Assembly (NCBI GenBank): GCA_900708905.1
Contig: CAADRB010000073.1
Span: 248,882 to 312,881 of the forward strand
Direction: 5' to 3'
Origin: Hymenolepis diminuta
Taxonomy: Eukaryota; Platyhelminthes; Cestoda; Cyclophyllidea; Hymenolepididae
DNA length: 64,000 nucleotides
The translations under genes were made by a program, and so were the position numbers. The notes below the pieces were generated by a model. It made no database searches. It saw nothing but the letters and a program-made list of their open reading frames with translations, and was not told the origin of the DNA. Shown piece after piece: positions 10,577 through 24,278 of this stretch (within the stretch, counting starts at the first letter, position 1; every line of letters starts with the position of its first letter).

Positions 10577-13500
10577 ACATATTTTACCACATCCGATGAT
10601 TGGTTCTATCTCCTACGACTATTCAATATCGGGATAAACACTATACGAGTGGTTTAAAGAGTAGCATAATTCACTTAATAAATGTATGGTTAGAAGATTA
10701 GTCCTGTCCAGTTAAATCTCTCTTCGGGGTCTGTGCGTTTGTAGCATACCGTACTGAATATTATCCAAACCCTGGCAACACTTTGTAATATCTACCTCGT
10801 ACTAGTCTTCTCTACTACAACAGGATAGTGAGAAGACAAGAGAATGGTGAGCCTAGTTTATTGGAAAAGGACCGTAAATCACGACAGAGACAGAAATAGT
10901 GTGCGCTGATAATGAGTGTAGCGTATCGAATTTGTTGATGAAGGGATTTAGTGATTTTCTACTATGGTGCCATGCCACCGGCAAGGAAAATTATTGAAAT
11001 CGACAAACCGTTAAATATGTAGGCAAAACCTTAGCTCTTGCGATGATCACTCAGAAGTCACGTAAGTGGTTTAACTATCCCAATTATATATAAATCACTT
11101 GAGGTCGTGTGTTAGTTTAGCATGGGACTTGAGGTCACATCCGGGGCTTAGGCTCTCCCAGTCCTGCAGAAGCGGCGTAACTGTGTCAGTTGTGTCAATT
11201 GCCCTGTGACTGCAATTTTTCCCAGCTTAATCTACTAAGATGGGGATATTTCATTAGAAATTTTATGATATGAGAATTATATTAATGGTAAATGTACTGA
11301 TATAGTATAATAAATCCAGTAAAACCAACCAGTAAATGACCATTAGACATTGTGGACATAAACATACTCAGTATTCTAGGAGAAAAACTAAAAATGTTCG
11401 ATTTTTTTTAATGAATGGTATACAAATAGAATCTAAATACAGTAGAAACTTTATAGACTAACACTACCCTCAAAATTTCCATTACCTTCTGTCATTCTCT
11501 CGTTATTTTTTGTTGTTCTCACTTTTAGACGATTTCCACAACTTATAAATGGATTATAATGTTATAATAGAAGTAACTCTCTGATAAATAAAATTGATCA
11601 AAGGAAGTTATTTAGGAATGAGAAATTAAGAAAAGCTGCCGGAGTTAAGCTGTTTGAGCACGCTGCATTCATTTGAGGGGATAAAGGGGTGCGTTTTATT
11701 TAAAATCCATGCAATTAAAAGGTAACAGACGTGAAAAGACGTCACTTATTCTCCATTGTCTGCCTCTCTCAATACTTCCCGCAATTATTTTTAACAACGC
11801 TTTAAATTACACAGTTTTAACGCTATATTATTTTTTTATTTGAAAATCTGTGTAAACAGAGTGCAATCACTTAATTTCACCCCAACGGCAATGTTGTATT
11901 TTGAGGTATACCCAGAGGCGGATTTAAGTATTTTGAACCTTCAAGCGCTAACAACCTTAATAGTAATAGTATAGAAATTGCAAGGAAATATGAGCTAGAG
12001 CTTAAAATTTTGAATTTTAGATCCTGTTAAATATTTATAAACATGAGTAAAATTGTGAAGAATCACTTTCGTTACCCCATAAGAGTTAGTAAACTGATTT
12101 GTTTTCGATATTCACAGTTATCATAGCAGGTGAGGGTTGAAGCAGGTGGTTAGATACGTTGTTATGTACTGCTTGAAACAATAGTATAGTTATAGAATTC
12201 CCAAGTTTTAAAGGAGACAGGTGTACCCAAGATTGCCTGACCGAGTTCTTAATCAAAATCTATAAATTAATCAGTTTGAGCAGAGAAAAAAGTGGTCTGC
12301 CCATCAGGAAACTCTAAGTCAGATGAGGAAGTCTAAACTTTGAATATTTACCCCATGGCGCAGTGAGTTCTCTCTGTTAGGTAACCGACGTTCTGAAGAA
12401 TTTATAAATTATATTAATTTCAGCACCGTCCATGCCCCCGAATTTTATTTCTTCGTGCACTTGCCCTGATTCTCTCATTATTTAGATCACTGTAACATTG
12501 TTCGATACTTTTTATGGTTAAAAATGACACTGTATTGCTTTGATATAGATAATAATAAAAATACAACTTTAAGGATTTTTATTTTTTCTTCATGATAATC
12601 GCCTAGGTAAGCTATTAATCTACACTTGTCAAAAGGGAAGCATCAATCGATAATGCAGTATGAATAATGCAGTACCATTAACACTCCACAACTAACGTAA
12701 CAGGTAGGTCATTTCTTGGAAATTATGCAAGACCCTTCTCTGCAGAGCATTAATAGTTTAGAGCCAAGAGAAGAGATTGGATATCTTTGTCTAACGCTTT
12801 ATCCCGCATGACTATAGATATTTATTTATATAATTATTAAATTACACCAGAAAAAGCTATTCCAAAAAAGGAGAGATAATATTTAATTTAATAAAAAAGA
12901 AATAAATAATTCAAGTAAATGATCCATATCTTAGCGCTTAACATCGACAAAAAGATAGAGGAAGTTGGAGAGGTATTTATCAGACTGTCCTCCTTGGGAC
13001 ATGAAAAGTAAATGCAAAATTGTTGAGAACACGAAAATAAAATCACAGTGTAATTTTTAGCCCCCACTCAAAATGATATAAAAATGCTCCAATAGAAATA
13101 TCTCAGCCAGAATCGACAAGCTACACATAACTAAGAGAGAAGAGATAGAACGATCAAAAGCTCCAATTTATCAAATTGCTCAGTAAATCAAGAACGTCGT
13201 GGGCATGATGTCGCATAGTAATCTCGGGATGAAATTCAAAAAATACTGTTTATATAAAAACCTGGAGTATTAAAATAACTCCTCTCCTCCCTTCCCTCCC
13301 CCTCCTACCCCACTGAAATAAGGTTTAATATAACCTGATGAAAGCATGATATAAGACTGCATTGACGATCTTACTCGACCCCCTAACACTCATCCCTTAT
13401 GGTTCTAACTTTCTGTTTATATGCTTGGATAATGTTTAAATACTGTGCTTCACAATAGGTTTAAATGAGTCTTCATAGCAAAATGTAACCCCAATCTTCA

Positions 13501-13887
13501 AAAAAGCTGTCACAAGAAAATCATGTTATTTATTATCTAAATTTTGAACTAATTCATTAGATCAATCAACTTTATTACGCGGGTAATTAATTTTAAATTG
13601 TCAACTTAGGTGGTCTTTAGTCTGTTCTACAGATTGTAAATATGATTAAATTGAGCAATAATTTAAAATCCCGAAGCCGCATACTCAAATTTTCATATAA
13701 AAATAACCTATTTGAGTGTAGTAAAATAATGAGAAGAATTAATCAGTGTTTACAAAATATAAACAAAACGAAAGAGAAATTTATAAATATTAAGTCACAA
13801 AAAATTCGATTATAAGTAACTTCTGCTCCAAGCCGTTTCACTTTGTTAATTTGACTTGTAAAATTCATTTTAAACAAAAATTTCCAG
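10577..13887. other. Long non-coding region
   Basis: No gene recognised. G+C is somewhat raised between 10.6 and 11.2 kb, after which the sequence is plain A+T-rich. No repeat matching the named families was seen. Confidence 0.45.
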
Positions 13888-14037
13888 GATATTAAGGATG
13901 ATTTGAGTGAAAATTTGGAAAATAATAAAGGCAGAATATCGAGAGTCGTACTCTATTCACATTCTGGACGTCCATTTAGCTATTCACCTTCTCTTGACAA
14001 TAATCAAATGTTTCGAATTCAGATTTGCATAATTTGA
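13888..14037 (+). CDS. Candidate terminal exon (49 codons)
   Basis: The acceptor AAAAATTTCCAG ends at 13887. The phase 0 frame reads DIKDDLSENLENNKGRISRV then hydrophilic residues to TGA at 14035-14037. The composition (acidic start, later Ser/Pro/Tyr) is protein-like, but no partner exon was identified. A second acceptor at 14174 opens a 12-codon frame (DQQSRKLGNLAT, stop at 14213) that could be an alternative end. Confidence 0.3.
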   Translation, partial: DIKDDLSENLENNKGRISRVVLYSHSGRPFSYSPSLDNNQMFRIQICII

Positions 14038-15280
14038 TTCATGAGATTCCGGAATGAGTTCAAGTTTGGAATGATCAACTTTTCTTGGTCAGTTTTTAAA
14101 CTTAATGACCAGTTAAGTCAATTTGATTGAAGTTAATTCAAATAAATTTTATAATAATTGTTATAATCTTGCAGGACCAACAATCTAGAAAACTCGGTAA
14201 TTTAGCAACTTAACCCACGGCAGAACACAAGACACTTTGCGGTAAACACGCGTGTATTTCCAAACTCCCTCTCAATCGGCATCGGCTTAAACAAATACGA
14301 ATACTTATCAAGTGTCTTTTATCGGTGGGGAAATAAAGAATGAAATTACATTTTTGTTCATAGAAGAAATATTGGGAGCGGGGGAAAATGATTATCATTT
14401 CTTCTAACAATAATGATTTAGAATTTGATAGATTTGGCGGTTTTGTAGGTGCAAACCCAAAATTTCAAATATTATAGAATCGCTTCAGAATTTTTGAGTT
14501 GTCACGTCTTTTTATTGTGAATTAAGTCAGATACTTTATTTTTATCTATCTTTTGATTCTTGTCATAATCAACTACGAAAGCCTTCTACGGAGCTGACTG
14601 GTTCATGTCCAACTTTTATATCCGAAAGTGTGCATATCCTTAGATTGGGGAGAATTCTCCGGCTAATTCAACGGATTTCCCGGCATTGAAATATAAAGCC
14701 AAGTATTTGTAAAATTTCTAAACAAATGTGTGTTAGGGCAGTTTTTAAATGTCAACTAATTTTAGATAATTATAAGAAAGACAAATATTGTATTTCTTAA
14801 TTCTAAATTTGTTTTCCATTCTCTAGGTAATAAGATTAATATTTAATTATTTAATAAGATATTGAAATTTTACTAATAATAATTGAATCAAGTACGTCGA
14901 GATGTAATTGTTAATAATTTAAATTAATTTATTACCATTTATATAAAAAAAGCTCATATAGACTGATATTTTCTGAATAAAAAATTTCGATATATTCATC
15001 AATTGCATTTTGTAGAACTTTTGGAATATAAAAGCAAATTTAGTATATTTGTTGTTTATTTATTGGTTAAGAATAAAGAAATTTAATTTTCTTATCTTTC
15101 TGTTTCGTTAGCTTACAGGTTTTGGAAATGCTGTGAAATTGGCGGTTAATTAATCATCCTATAAGCATACTTTATGAATTTTATGGGGTAATAAGGTCAT
15201 TTGCTGATTTTGCTTAAAAAAATACTCGAACATTTTTTACCAAATGTAAACAGAAATTAAATTATCAAATTATAATTTTA

Positions 15281-16584
15281 TACCGGGTACGTATGGCATC
15301 TGAGGACACCTTACGCACTCTTGGAATAACAGAAAAGGGAACTGTTAATTGTTGGAACTTACAATTTCTTATAACGTAACAAATAAACATAACATAATAA
15401 TAATAATTTTATTACACATATCTTCATTCGGCTTCTATCACCCACTCAGTTCGAGTCCAGAAGCTACTGACTGCAAGCGTTGATCAGGAGGCCTTTATTG
15501 ATGTTCTCCATTGCTCTGACTATTACTTCCATCAGAGAGGAGGATTTGGTGTTATGGAGATGCCCATTCACTTCCTTTCCAACCACACACCACCCCACAC
15601 GTAACAATCGAGAGGATTAAGGTCTGATGAGTTAGGGAGCTAAAAAAGTTTGGTGTGACATGATGATGAAAATTCTTGGCCATTCATCCAATCCTCGATT
15701 TTGAGAGCTTAATGGGATGGAGCCGAATATTGTCGAAAGACATAGAGTCTTCCTCCATTGGCTACGCTGTCTATCCAAGGCGATTTAACAACAATGGTTT
15801 GAAGAATTTCTGCATGGCCATCTAAATCTACATCGGCTCTAAGGCACTGTGGAAAAAATGAAGGAGTCATGATATGTCCCTTCCTCACTATGCTTCACAA
15901 CGCTGAAAAGCTTCACCGTTGCTGGAAGCTTCGTGTGCATGCATAACAGTTGGAACTTCACTGGGATTTGCTCGTCCGTCCGCCAGCCCGCCCGCCAGTC
16001 CGTACATAGCCAGCCACCTATCATTTCTTCCATTGATTTTTCCATCCTTGTGGAAGTTTTTTCGTCGGGGAAATACGAAAGACACTCCTCTTCTTCTAGA
16101 TGCTTCAGTCTGTTATTTTTATTGACATAAACTCAACTTATACGTGTGAGATTTGTATCCAAAGTGCTAATGAACAACGATTCTTATTGTTTCTTCAGGC
16201 ACCTGAAGATGTTTAGCAAGATGTCGCGCATTGAATTGTCAGAATTTTCATCCATCATGCCATGCCATGCACTCTTCTCACAAACTCAGGTGTCGTGAGT
16301 GAGTCAGCAGAGCGCTGACAATGCTCTTTTCTCTTCCTCGCAGTGGCCGATTCATCTCCATTGTTTTCATTCAGCAGCTCCTTTCTAACTTTGAGACAAC
16401 TCTTAGAAACTTTTCAATTTCTAAATTGCTGTGTTCCGCACTATTATACTTTCAGTGTGTCTCTTCATTTCATTGGTTGCAGTATCATATACCATGAGAT
16501 CTTGTGGTATAAAATCACATTATTATTGGGTTAGTTTAATAGACAAAAATATAAGTGACCTCAGATACTTCACACACCCCGTAC
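15281..16584 (-). mobile_element. DD37D-type mariner (Tc1/mariner superfamily), copy 1, defective
   Basis: About 1.3 kb bounded by inverted repeats: the left end starts TACCGGGTACGTATGGCATC and the right end, read in reverse, starts TACGGGGTGTGTGAAGTATC. The minus strand carries a broken transposase reading. It includes the N-terminal LTTPEFVRRVHGMA region, a HTH-like stretch, and a NGRNDRWL...PSEVPTVMHA block typical of the DD37D group (usually NRRNDRWLC..P.EVP). The C-terminal part shows the family's HLI.ACS pattern near 15460-15490. Stops and frameshifts make it inactive. It shares its layout and a short insertion in the NDRW block with copy 2. Confidence 0.85.
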
Positions 16585-19500
16585 TATCATAATATTTATT
16601 TTCTAACCTTAGAGTTTTTATATTAGATTTCTATTTATAATAAATTTAATTTAAACATAATGGATTTTTTGCTCTGTAGTAAGTGGAAATACGCAAAATT
16701 GGTAATTCTAAGTAATGGAGAAGTGCTTTCCTGAATGACCTTGCCTGCTGACTGATGAGAAAATAAAATAGCTATAAATAGAGTTCTTTGATGTCTTCCG
16801 AAATGATTCCTGAAATGTTCTCTCAACGTTTTATACTCAAATAAATAATCTCCATCAAAAATGAAACACCGACTAAGAAAATAGTTGTCCCATCGACGCA
16901 ACCTGAATTGTAGTGGGACCATCCAAAGCGTCTGGATTAGAAAGAAAACAATATTTTTTGACAAACTCCCAACTATTCAACTGAATTAACTGACTTGATT
17001 TTAACAGATTATTGGCTTCATCATGAAAGAATTAAGACTCTATCGAGGTCTAATGAATTCTCCTACCATCTCGTATCGTGACAATTATAAAAAATGAATC
17101 TGCGAATCAGGAATTTATGTGAATAAGTCTTGGACCCTACAAAAATTAATTCATCTAGAAAAATGAGATGAATTTTAAAAATTTAACCAATGAATATTAG
17201 GCTTTGAAGCAGCCAGTCTCAAATGAAAATTATGAGGCATAAAACTTAAATCGAAGACAAATTTTGTGAAATTCTTCCGATGTCCTTAACTCGGATAGGG
17301 GCACTCTATTATTCTGTACGTTTATATGACTTGCCAAATTAGAAAATTGTAATTTATTCCTGACGCGTTTAATGACAGATTATAATTGGGGTCATTATTC
17401 AAGATATTATAAAGTATAAATGAAACATGCAAATCCAGCTTATTCCAAATCAAAGCTCTATAACTTCTTTAACCTTGATTAATTCAACTTCGTATTCGGT
17501 ATAATCTCAGCTGAATGTGTGAAATTTGAATTTACAAATTTACAAATCGACAACTATTACAACGGTTGTTCAATCATCTTCAATGATTAATACCATTCGA
17601 ATAGAATGATCTTAAAGTATTTATGGGTATGGCTTTATTGAAAATGCGGCAGAAACCAAATTTAGATCAATATTCATCTGGGCTTCAAGATCCAAACCTC
17701 CAAATTTCAAATTTAATGGATTGAGTTATATTTGAGTCTCAGATTTGAATCTCTTTGCCCTTACTCAATCATTTTGAAGTCAATGAAAATTGAATACCTT
17801 AAGTTTCAGAACGCCTTAGTTTTTTTGTTTAATTTAATTAATTTTTCCTTTGGTACAAAGAAAACAATGTTTTCTTCTCGAAAAACAAAATTTTATAATT
17901 GAATTTACTTGAGAGTGTACTAGTGTAAGTTCTAAAATGATTTAACCACAGCTATATTCTCTCCTTCAACCCAGATTTTGCAATGAGAAGTATACGAGTC
18001 AAAATTCATTTCACGAGACTTTTGAAAAGAGAAAATTAATATAAAAATTAATCTATAAATGAATGCAGAAATATATTGCAAACATGAGAGCTAATGCATA
18101 GACAAATAAAATTACAATATAATTAAATTGTTAGTAATTAAAACTCATTATTTAATTCATGTGGACATAAATATTTGTTTATTTCATGGCCACCTTCCCT
18201 TTGCATAATCCACTCACGTTTTGTTGAAGGTGAGTAGGCGGATTCTAGCGGAGTTTGGAAGCGAATTTGCGTTGAAATTAAATGCTCAGAACTGGTACCT
18301 ACATTCCCTTTTGCCCAAAATACACAGATTTAGAGTATTTTTCTAAAAATAAAAAAATATATACCAAAAACAATAACTTTAATTTAATCAATTTTAATAT
18401 TTTTGGCCTCTTTCATAATTTCGACTCCAACTTGTTTTATCACATTGAATTAAATAAATAAATTTAATATTCCTTCAGTCCGAAATAATCCGAAAAGACT
18501 ATTTTATGAATGAATTATTCTCAGAGTTTGGTTAACATTAACTTTATACGAATCAGTACCGGTTGAATTTCCCTCCAAATTCTTTTACTCACTAATCAAG
18601 TTATGAAAAGAGGTGGGACAAGCTCAAGTTTGGAGAAGAGTAGGAAATACAAAAATATTATTTTGAATGGAAAACAGTTTAAAATTTTAGTTTATCATGT
18701 GACTTTAAATGCATGAAAATAGACTTGCAAAATGTAATGTTTTCTTAAACTAAAAACATTAAAAATTGAACAATTTAGAAAACGAACCATTACTAAATAA
18801 TTTTTAAAAATGTCTCGGAATCCATACTTTTTACATCACAATCTAGCTCGGAGGAGTTTTTCATGACAGTCGTTTGAATCTGACGTCAGAATTGCAGATG
18901 CCATGCTAATTTGTAGCAAGGCATAATGACCGGCAATTAGTACTTAAAGTCCTTGAACGCTTGACAGGTACGTCTGAGAAAGAGTGATCTCTCTGCCGGT
19001 GCAAAAACATTCATTTTTTCCCAAAATTTTTCATACAATAGGCAGTCTTGAATGTTGCAGCTCTTTGCTCAAATTCTCGTAATGTAAAGTTTTATGGTCT
19101 TAGAATTTACATTGTTAGCTGTTTTTCCATGATAGTCGGCTCAAACCAGAAAGGTGTTGATTGCCCCACATTATCCACTACCAACTAATCAAGCACATTG
19201 CGGTCAGTGTTGTAGTGTATACATTGGCTGACATTTATAGAAGAAAATTTTGTAGCATCTAATAAATTGTTTCAATTAATTTTGGACAAAAGCACAAAAT
19301 ATTGACACCTTTATTCCTTTTTATCTATCTTAACAAAATTTCGGAAGAGCTTTGCTCACTTGCCATAAAATTACGATGACAGTACCTCCTCCTCTCAATA
19401 AAGAGGCTACGTTTACTTTTTATTTCAATACATAGCATCTTTTGTCGCGTGATAAAGGCCGGATCAAACGGAATCCGTAGCCTTGAACTTAATTTTTCCA

Positions 19501-21318
19501 TGAGTTCGGACGACAATATGATTTAATGATATTCATTTCATATGATGCATCAATATATTGTTGCTTAGGAGTGATACAAATTCTTCCGTAATCCCGTATA
19601 CCCATCAACACCATAACATAAGACTAATAGACCGGTTAAATTATATTTCATTAAATTTAAAAATATGTACTAGTAATTACTTGTCTTCGGTTTGAGGTTT
19701 AAATAAAAGTACTTTGTAAGTAAATGTCAATAATTTTGTTTAAAAAGATAGGGAGTTTCATTTTCTCTTAATAATATAAATAAAATATTTTCATTCATTC
19801 ATTTCTAAGGTTTGAAATTATATGATTCAATTAATTCAGAGGATAAAAATCACAAATAAATTAAATTAATTAGAAATAAATTTTTCTTTTTTTTCCACTT
19901 AATTGGTTAATCAATATGATGATAGAGAGGCGGTCAAGGTGACATTTGGTAGAAATTTAAAATAAAGGCGAAGTAACACTTAAATTTGAGAAAAAAATGC
20001 ATAAAGTTTTAATAACATTACTTTTAATGAACATAGGGGATCAAAGCACATTTAATAATTTTGAATTTGAATTCTTTGAATTTGCTTTCGTCACTGCAAG
20101 ATGCAAATGCAAAGTGAAAATTATTCATTCAGGGTCCACTCGACTAATGAGAATTTTTTCAAAACTTTCAAGTGAAATCAAATTATCTTTAAGAAATTAC
20201 TGGCCAAAAAACAACTTGTCAGCTTTGAAGATTAAAAATGATGTGTATTCAGTCATTGCAAAACTCATTTTGTGAGCTTTTTGAGGGAGTAATGCAAAAA
20301 TTTTGAGCATAGGTGCTCATCTTTCTTAAACGATCACACTCATTTTTGATCTTTCAGTTTTCGGTAGCCATATACTTAATTTTCATAACTGATCAAGGTG
20401 TTATGTCTAGCTGACAAATTTTTAACTTTTTTTATTGAATTTCTATTGAGCTGGACGAGTCAGATCTATTCACCGCTTCCTTAGTACTCGCATAAGTTAC
20501 TCATTTTTTATTTTGCACTTGGAATGAATTTTCTGAACGTACACCATTTATTTCCATTGCCCGAGTAATTTATGTTATGAGATATTTTTAGTTCCCGTAC
20601 TTTAACTTCTCAACACCAACAACTCAAGAGCCAACATATTCCCATATAATGTCATTTCTCTACCATTGTTTGCTTTTGAATTTAAAATTGTTGTACTAGA
20701 TAAGTTAGACCATTTGGGTGCTACTCTTGCACTTTAAGAAAGTAGGTAATAAAAATTGATTGATTAAATTTGGAAATTTTTGTTTAAATTCCATTATTTT
20801 TAAAGAATAAATGTTTACTTCGATTAGCTGAAAATTTCGGGACATTTTAAATGCCAAGATAATTATAAGGTTAGCTCTAAAGTATCCTTTCAGGAATGTT
20901 TCGTCTAAGTTGTTTACAAAAAACCTCAATATTTAGCATATGCTCAATCAAAAAGCATAGGAATGTTTAACTCGGAGTTGCAAAATTTACTCTGAAATTC
21001 AGAAAGATTAAATGAAAAACAAATTTGAACTAAGGTTATATACTCTATCGTATTAGCACCATATAAACTTGAACCACTCTGGGGAATTCTGGGTCATTAG
21101 AAAAAAAGTGTGTCAAATGAAAACCGTTTGGAGGTCTAAACCTCAAAAGGCTGGAGCGGCACTACCACTTGACGTATCAAACCGGGTAGAATAAGTGTGG
21201 ACTCTTATCTACTCACATGTGAATTAGAATGAATTTTCTAAATATCTTATTTTGCAAACTATTGATACAAGTCGACTTCTGTGTTCTACTTTGACTCCAA
21301 CTGAATAAAACGCTTCAG
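16585..21318. other. Long non-coding region
   Basis: No gene could be supported. The ORFs here (for example minus 16635-16964 and plus 19997-20275) lack splice or family support. A short direct repeat (TTTTTCATGACAGTCG near 18858 and a variant near 19125) is the only internal structure I noticed. Confidence 0.4.
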
Positions 21319-21423
21319 AGATGCTTCACATATAAGGGTTTCAATAGCGTAGAGGCTGAAATCTCAGCCTCAGCATCTCGTGGTCAAGACAGAATTGCCA
21401 AATTTGGCTGTCTCCACACCCTG
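21319..21423 (+). CDS. Coding exon, gene B (35 codons)
   Basis: The acceptor ATAAAACGCTTCAG ends at 21318 and the donor CACCCTG|GTAAGTG starts at 21424. The enclosed 105 nt is open in phase 0 and reads RCFTYKGFNSVEAEISASAS then RGQDRIAKFGCLHTL. Stop codons bound the frame outside the exon. It ends in phase 0, matching the next exon at 22284. The product is not recognised. Confidence 0.5.
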
Positions 21424-22283
21424 GTAAGTGTATTATTAAATGATATAAATAATTCTTTTATGTAAGCTTTTAAAAAAATTTGATTGAATACACTTCTCTT
21501 TAATAATAATAAATGTAGATCTATTTATTGTTAATAAATAGGAAAATTAATCTCATAGAAAGTCGTTTATTGCTACAAATGAAAATTTCCTGAGCAAATT
21601 CCAGTGAAAGAAAAAAATAATGAAAATATTGCACCATGTTGTATTAAAATTATATAACTTGGATTGTTTATTTATTGTTTTAACAATAATTATTGCGAGG
21701 CAAGTAACCTGAACTGCACCCAAAATACAGGAATCTCAGTGTTGTTTGCTCACTGAGTCCGGCTGTTTTGACTGATCAAGCATTTTCAGTCGTCTGATTC
21801 AATTAGTTTGTCTGAAATCTCAAAGTAATAATGTTCTCGCCTTCAGCCCACACATCTCCCTACAACAACCCTCTCCCAATTTTCTGGATCTTCCCTTCCC
21901 AACCATTTGTATCTTTTTCATTTATCTTGCTGTGTGGTGAAGATTGTCAGCAGGAACTCTTACAGTCACAAAATTCTATAATTCTGTTCATTAAAATTTA
22001 ATGAAATTATTTTTGCTCAATAGATAGGAAATTTTTATTGTAAAAAATTTACCGGATACAGGGAACAGCAAAGGGATTTAATTTGAGTTAAGTTGGGGCG
22101 AGGAGGGGGGAGCAAAAGGGGAAAATAGAACAAACCATTAAACGTGGATCTATCTCTTAAATTTACTCGAATTTGAAAGTTAAGCATCCTATCGTCGAAT
22201 ATGTACCCTCAATACCATCTTTCTATAAATAGACTTAATATTGCTTATCATATTTAATAAATAATCGTTCTATTTTTATTCAG

Positions 22284-22505
22284 CACAACCAAGGTCGACC
22301 AAAACTCAGCAGTCGAATTCAAGACACGATATGTGACTATTTAAGTGGGAAGCACAATCCTACCAATTTAACTTGTCATTCAGAAATGACTGTTAACAGA
22401 GGCTTGGTCCAAGACTCGAAGCCGGCTTTATGTGAAAGTATCATTGCGGAGCTTGGAAAAGAGAGCAATTTTATCGCAAAGATAAATCACCATCAAAGAG
22501 AATAA
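22284..22505 (+). CDS. Terminal exon, gene B (73 codons)
   Basis: A very good acceptor (TTCTATTTTTATTCAG, ending 22283) opens a 73-codon frame in phase 0 ending at TAA (22503-22505). It begins HNQGRPKLSSRIQDTICDYL and later shows CESIIAELGKESNFIAKI, which looks helical. The length, G+C content and an AATAAA at 22596-22601 support a real 3' exon. The joined protein reads through ...GCLHTL / HNQGRPK.... No family recognised. Upstream exons and the start codon were not found. Confidence 0.55.
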   Translation, partial: HNQGRPKLSSRIQDTICDYLSGKHNPTNLTCHSEMTVNRGLVQDSKPALCESIIAELGKESNFIAKINHHQRE

Positions 22506-22595
22506 GTGAATATAAATCCTTCTAAAAGGTACTAAAGGTCATAAAATCAATGTGAACGCGTCTCATTTATTCTCAATGACATTAAATTTTTTATC

Positions 22596-22601
22596 AATAA
22601 A
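22596..22601 (+). promoter_or_regulatory. PolyA signal AATAAA of gene B
   Basis: Canonical hexamer 90 nt downstream of the gene B stop codon, on the same strand. Confidence 0.55.
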
Positions 22602-23439
22602 TACAATAGAAACTTGACTTTACAATTAATTTACACTTAGTAAAGAACCAATAACAAGCTGATTAAACAGGTTTTTAGTAATGTACTCTAAAATGTTGCT
22701 GAATTGGATTTACTAATGCTCATAAAATTTGGCATCTAAACATTAAACACGTGCCTCAAATTGATCAGTATAATTTTGAGCCTGCAAATTGAGCTCATGA
22801 ACCTTTGACTAAGACACTTGATGCCACGGTAACGAACTATTAATTTTGCTCAAACCGATTGACTTGTTTCCTAAATTGAGAGATTTGCCACGTCTATCTT
22901 GATTCCTTTACAGACATCTACTTATTGACAAACAGTATCTTACTGATTAATCATTAATTAATTTTCAATTTTAAAATAAACCATAGATCCAGGGACACAC
23001 TTAATTTCATTTTCTTTGCATGTGTTTTCTACTCTCTCCTCTATTTTTAACTCAAATTTTGACAATGCTGCCTGAATTTTGCTAATTTTTTTGAAATATT
23101 TTCAAATAATTTTCAAAGTATGCTTTCATTTCAATTGCTTAATTAGATTAATAATAAATTATGCAGAGGTGTGTTAATTACAAAACAAAGCTACGAAATT
23201 TAAAAGTGTTGATATTGCTATTCGTCCTTGAGCTAATTGAAAATTGTAGTATCAGAGAATTAAATTGTTGGAGGAGAACAGCGCCAAAAATTTTTTCCAT
23301 CCATTAAAATATAAGAATTATGAGATCAATTTAATCACAATTATTTTTCTTACTATTGACAGAGGTACAAAAAAATTTAACAATTTTCAACCTTGGCAGG
23401 CAATTGACCTCGAATAGCTGTAATTCTTGAAAATGATAA

Positions 23440-23695
23440 TGTGGAGGGAATCAAAAAGATGCTGAGAGGAATCTCAAGGTGTCAAAAAGACTCACTTCAC
23501 TTGATTTGTGAACTCAGTTTGTAGAATATTTACTAGATGGACAGCTCACGTTCAGGAATTAAAATTTTAGGAATCGTCCACCGGACGGCAGAACAGGTTT
23601 GTTCATGTTACTCAGCGCCTATTGATCGGTATATTTTAATCAAGAATTCATTTTTTTCTTTAAATGGTTGCTAGGGCAAAATATATATAAATGAT
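23440..23695 (+). repeat. Repeat family R1, copy 2
   Basis: Starts near GGAGGGAATCAAAAAGATGC and carries the R1 phrases in order, including the GTTACTCAGCGCCTATTGAT segment equivalent to TTCAATGCTTATTGGCC in the 63 kb copy. It is in the same orientation as the other copies. Confidence 0.65.
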
Positions 23696-24254
23696 ATTCC
23701 ACAATTTACAATTTTAATATTAGCAGAAATTAGAGATGAAATTGTTAAGTTCGCGGAGCTCAGCTAATCCTTATTTATTTAGTAAATTCTTAAAATTTAC
23801 CAAAATAAACAGTTGATTCAGATTTTTTGTAATTAATCAAAAGTAAATAATATAATATTTAATTTCTGTAAGAGTTTTGATGACAATCGGTAAATTTATA
23901 AAAAAATTACTGCAAAACGATTAATTTCATCGATCCCGGTGGATATAATTTACAATTTATTTAAGAACTGAATTTTAGATATTTCTTCATTTAAACAAAA
24001 GGTGGTAAGCAATTGATGTCAACCTTTATAAGGACTTGTATAATTTTGAAAAAGTGAAGTTTAAATTGCCCAATCAGTGTTTGTTAATTAAGAAATATTA
24101 GAAGTATCTAAAATTTTTCCCTGACTGCGCAACATTTTCTTCCATGAGCTCACATATATTCTTTCTCTTTTCTTATCTAATCAAATTCCTTTCGGCTAAT
24201 TTTCTACATTCCGTCTTTTCGTCTTATCGCCCATATCTCCCTTCTCAACGCTTA

Positions 24255-24278
24255 CTCTCTCTCTCTCTCTCTCTCTCT
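24255..24278. repeat. (CT)12 microsatellite
   Basis: Perfect CT dinucleotide run inside a pyrimidine-rich stretch (24140-24330). Confidence 0.9.

Noticed and set aside
15839..16130. Several overlapping ORFs on both strands
   Set aside because: They are frames of the broken DD37D transposase and its antisense; only the transposase reading has family similarity.
16635..16964. 109-codon minus-strand ORF next to DD37D copy 1
   Set aside because: No recognised motif, no splice support, and other frames are also open; length is within chance for this composition.
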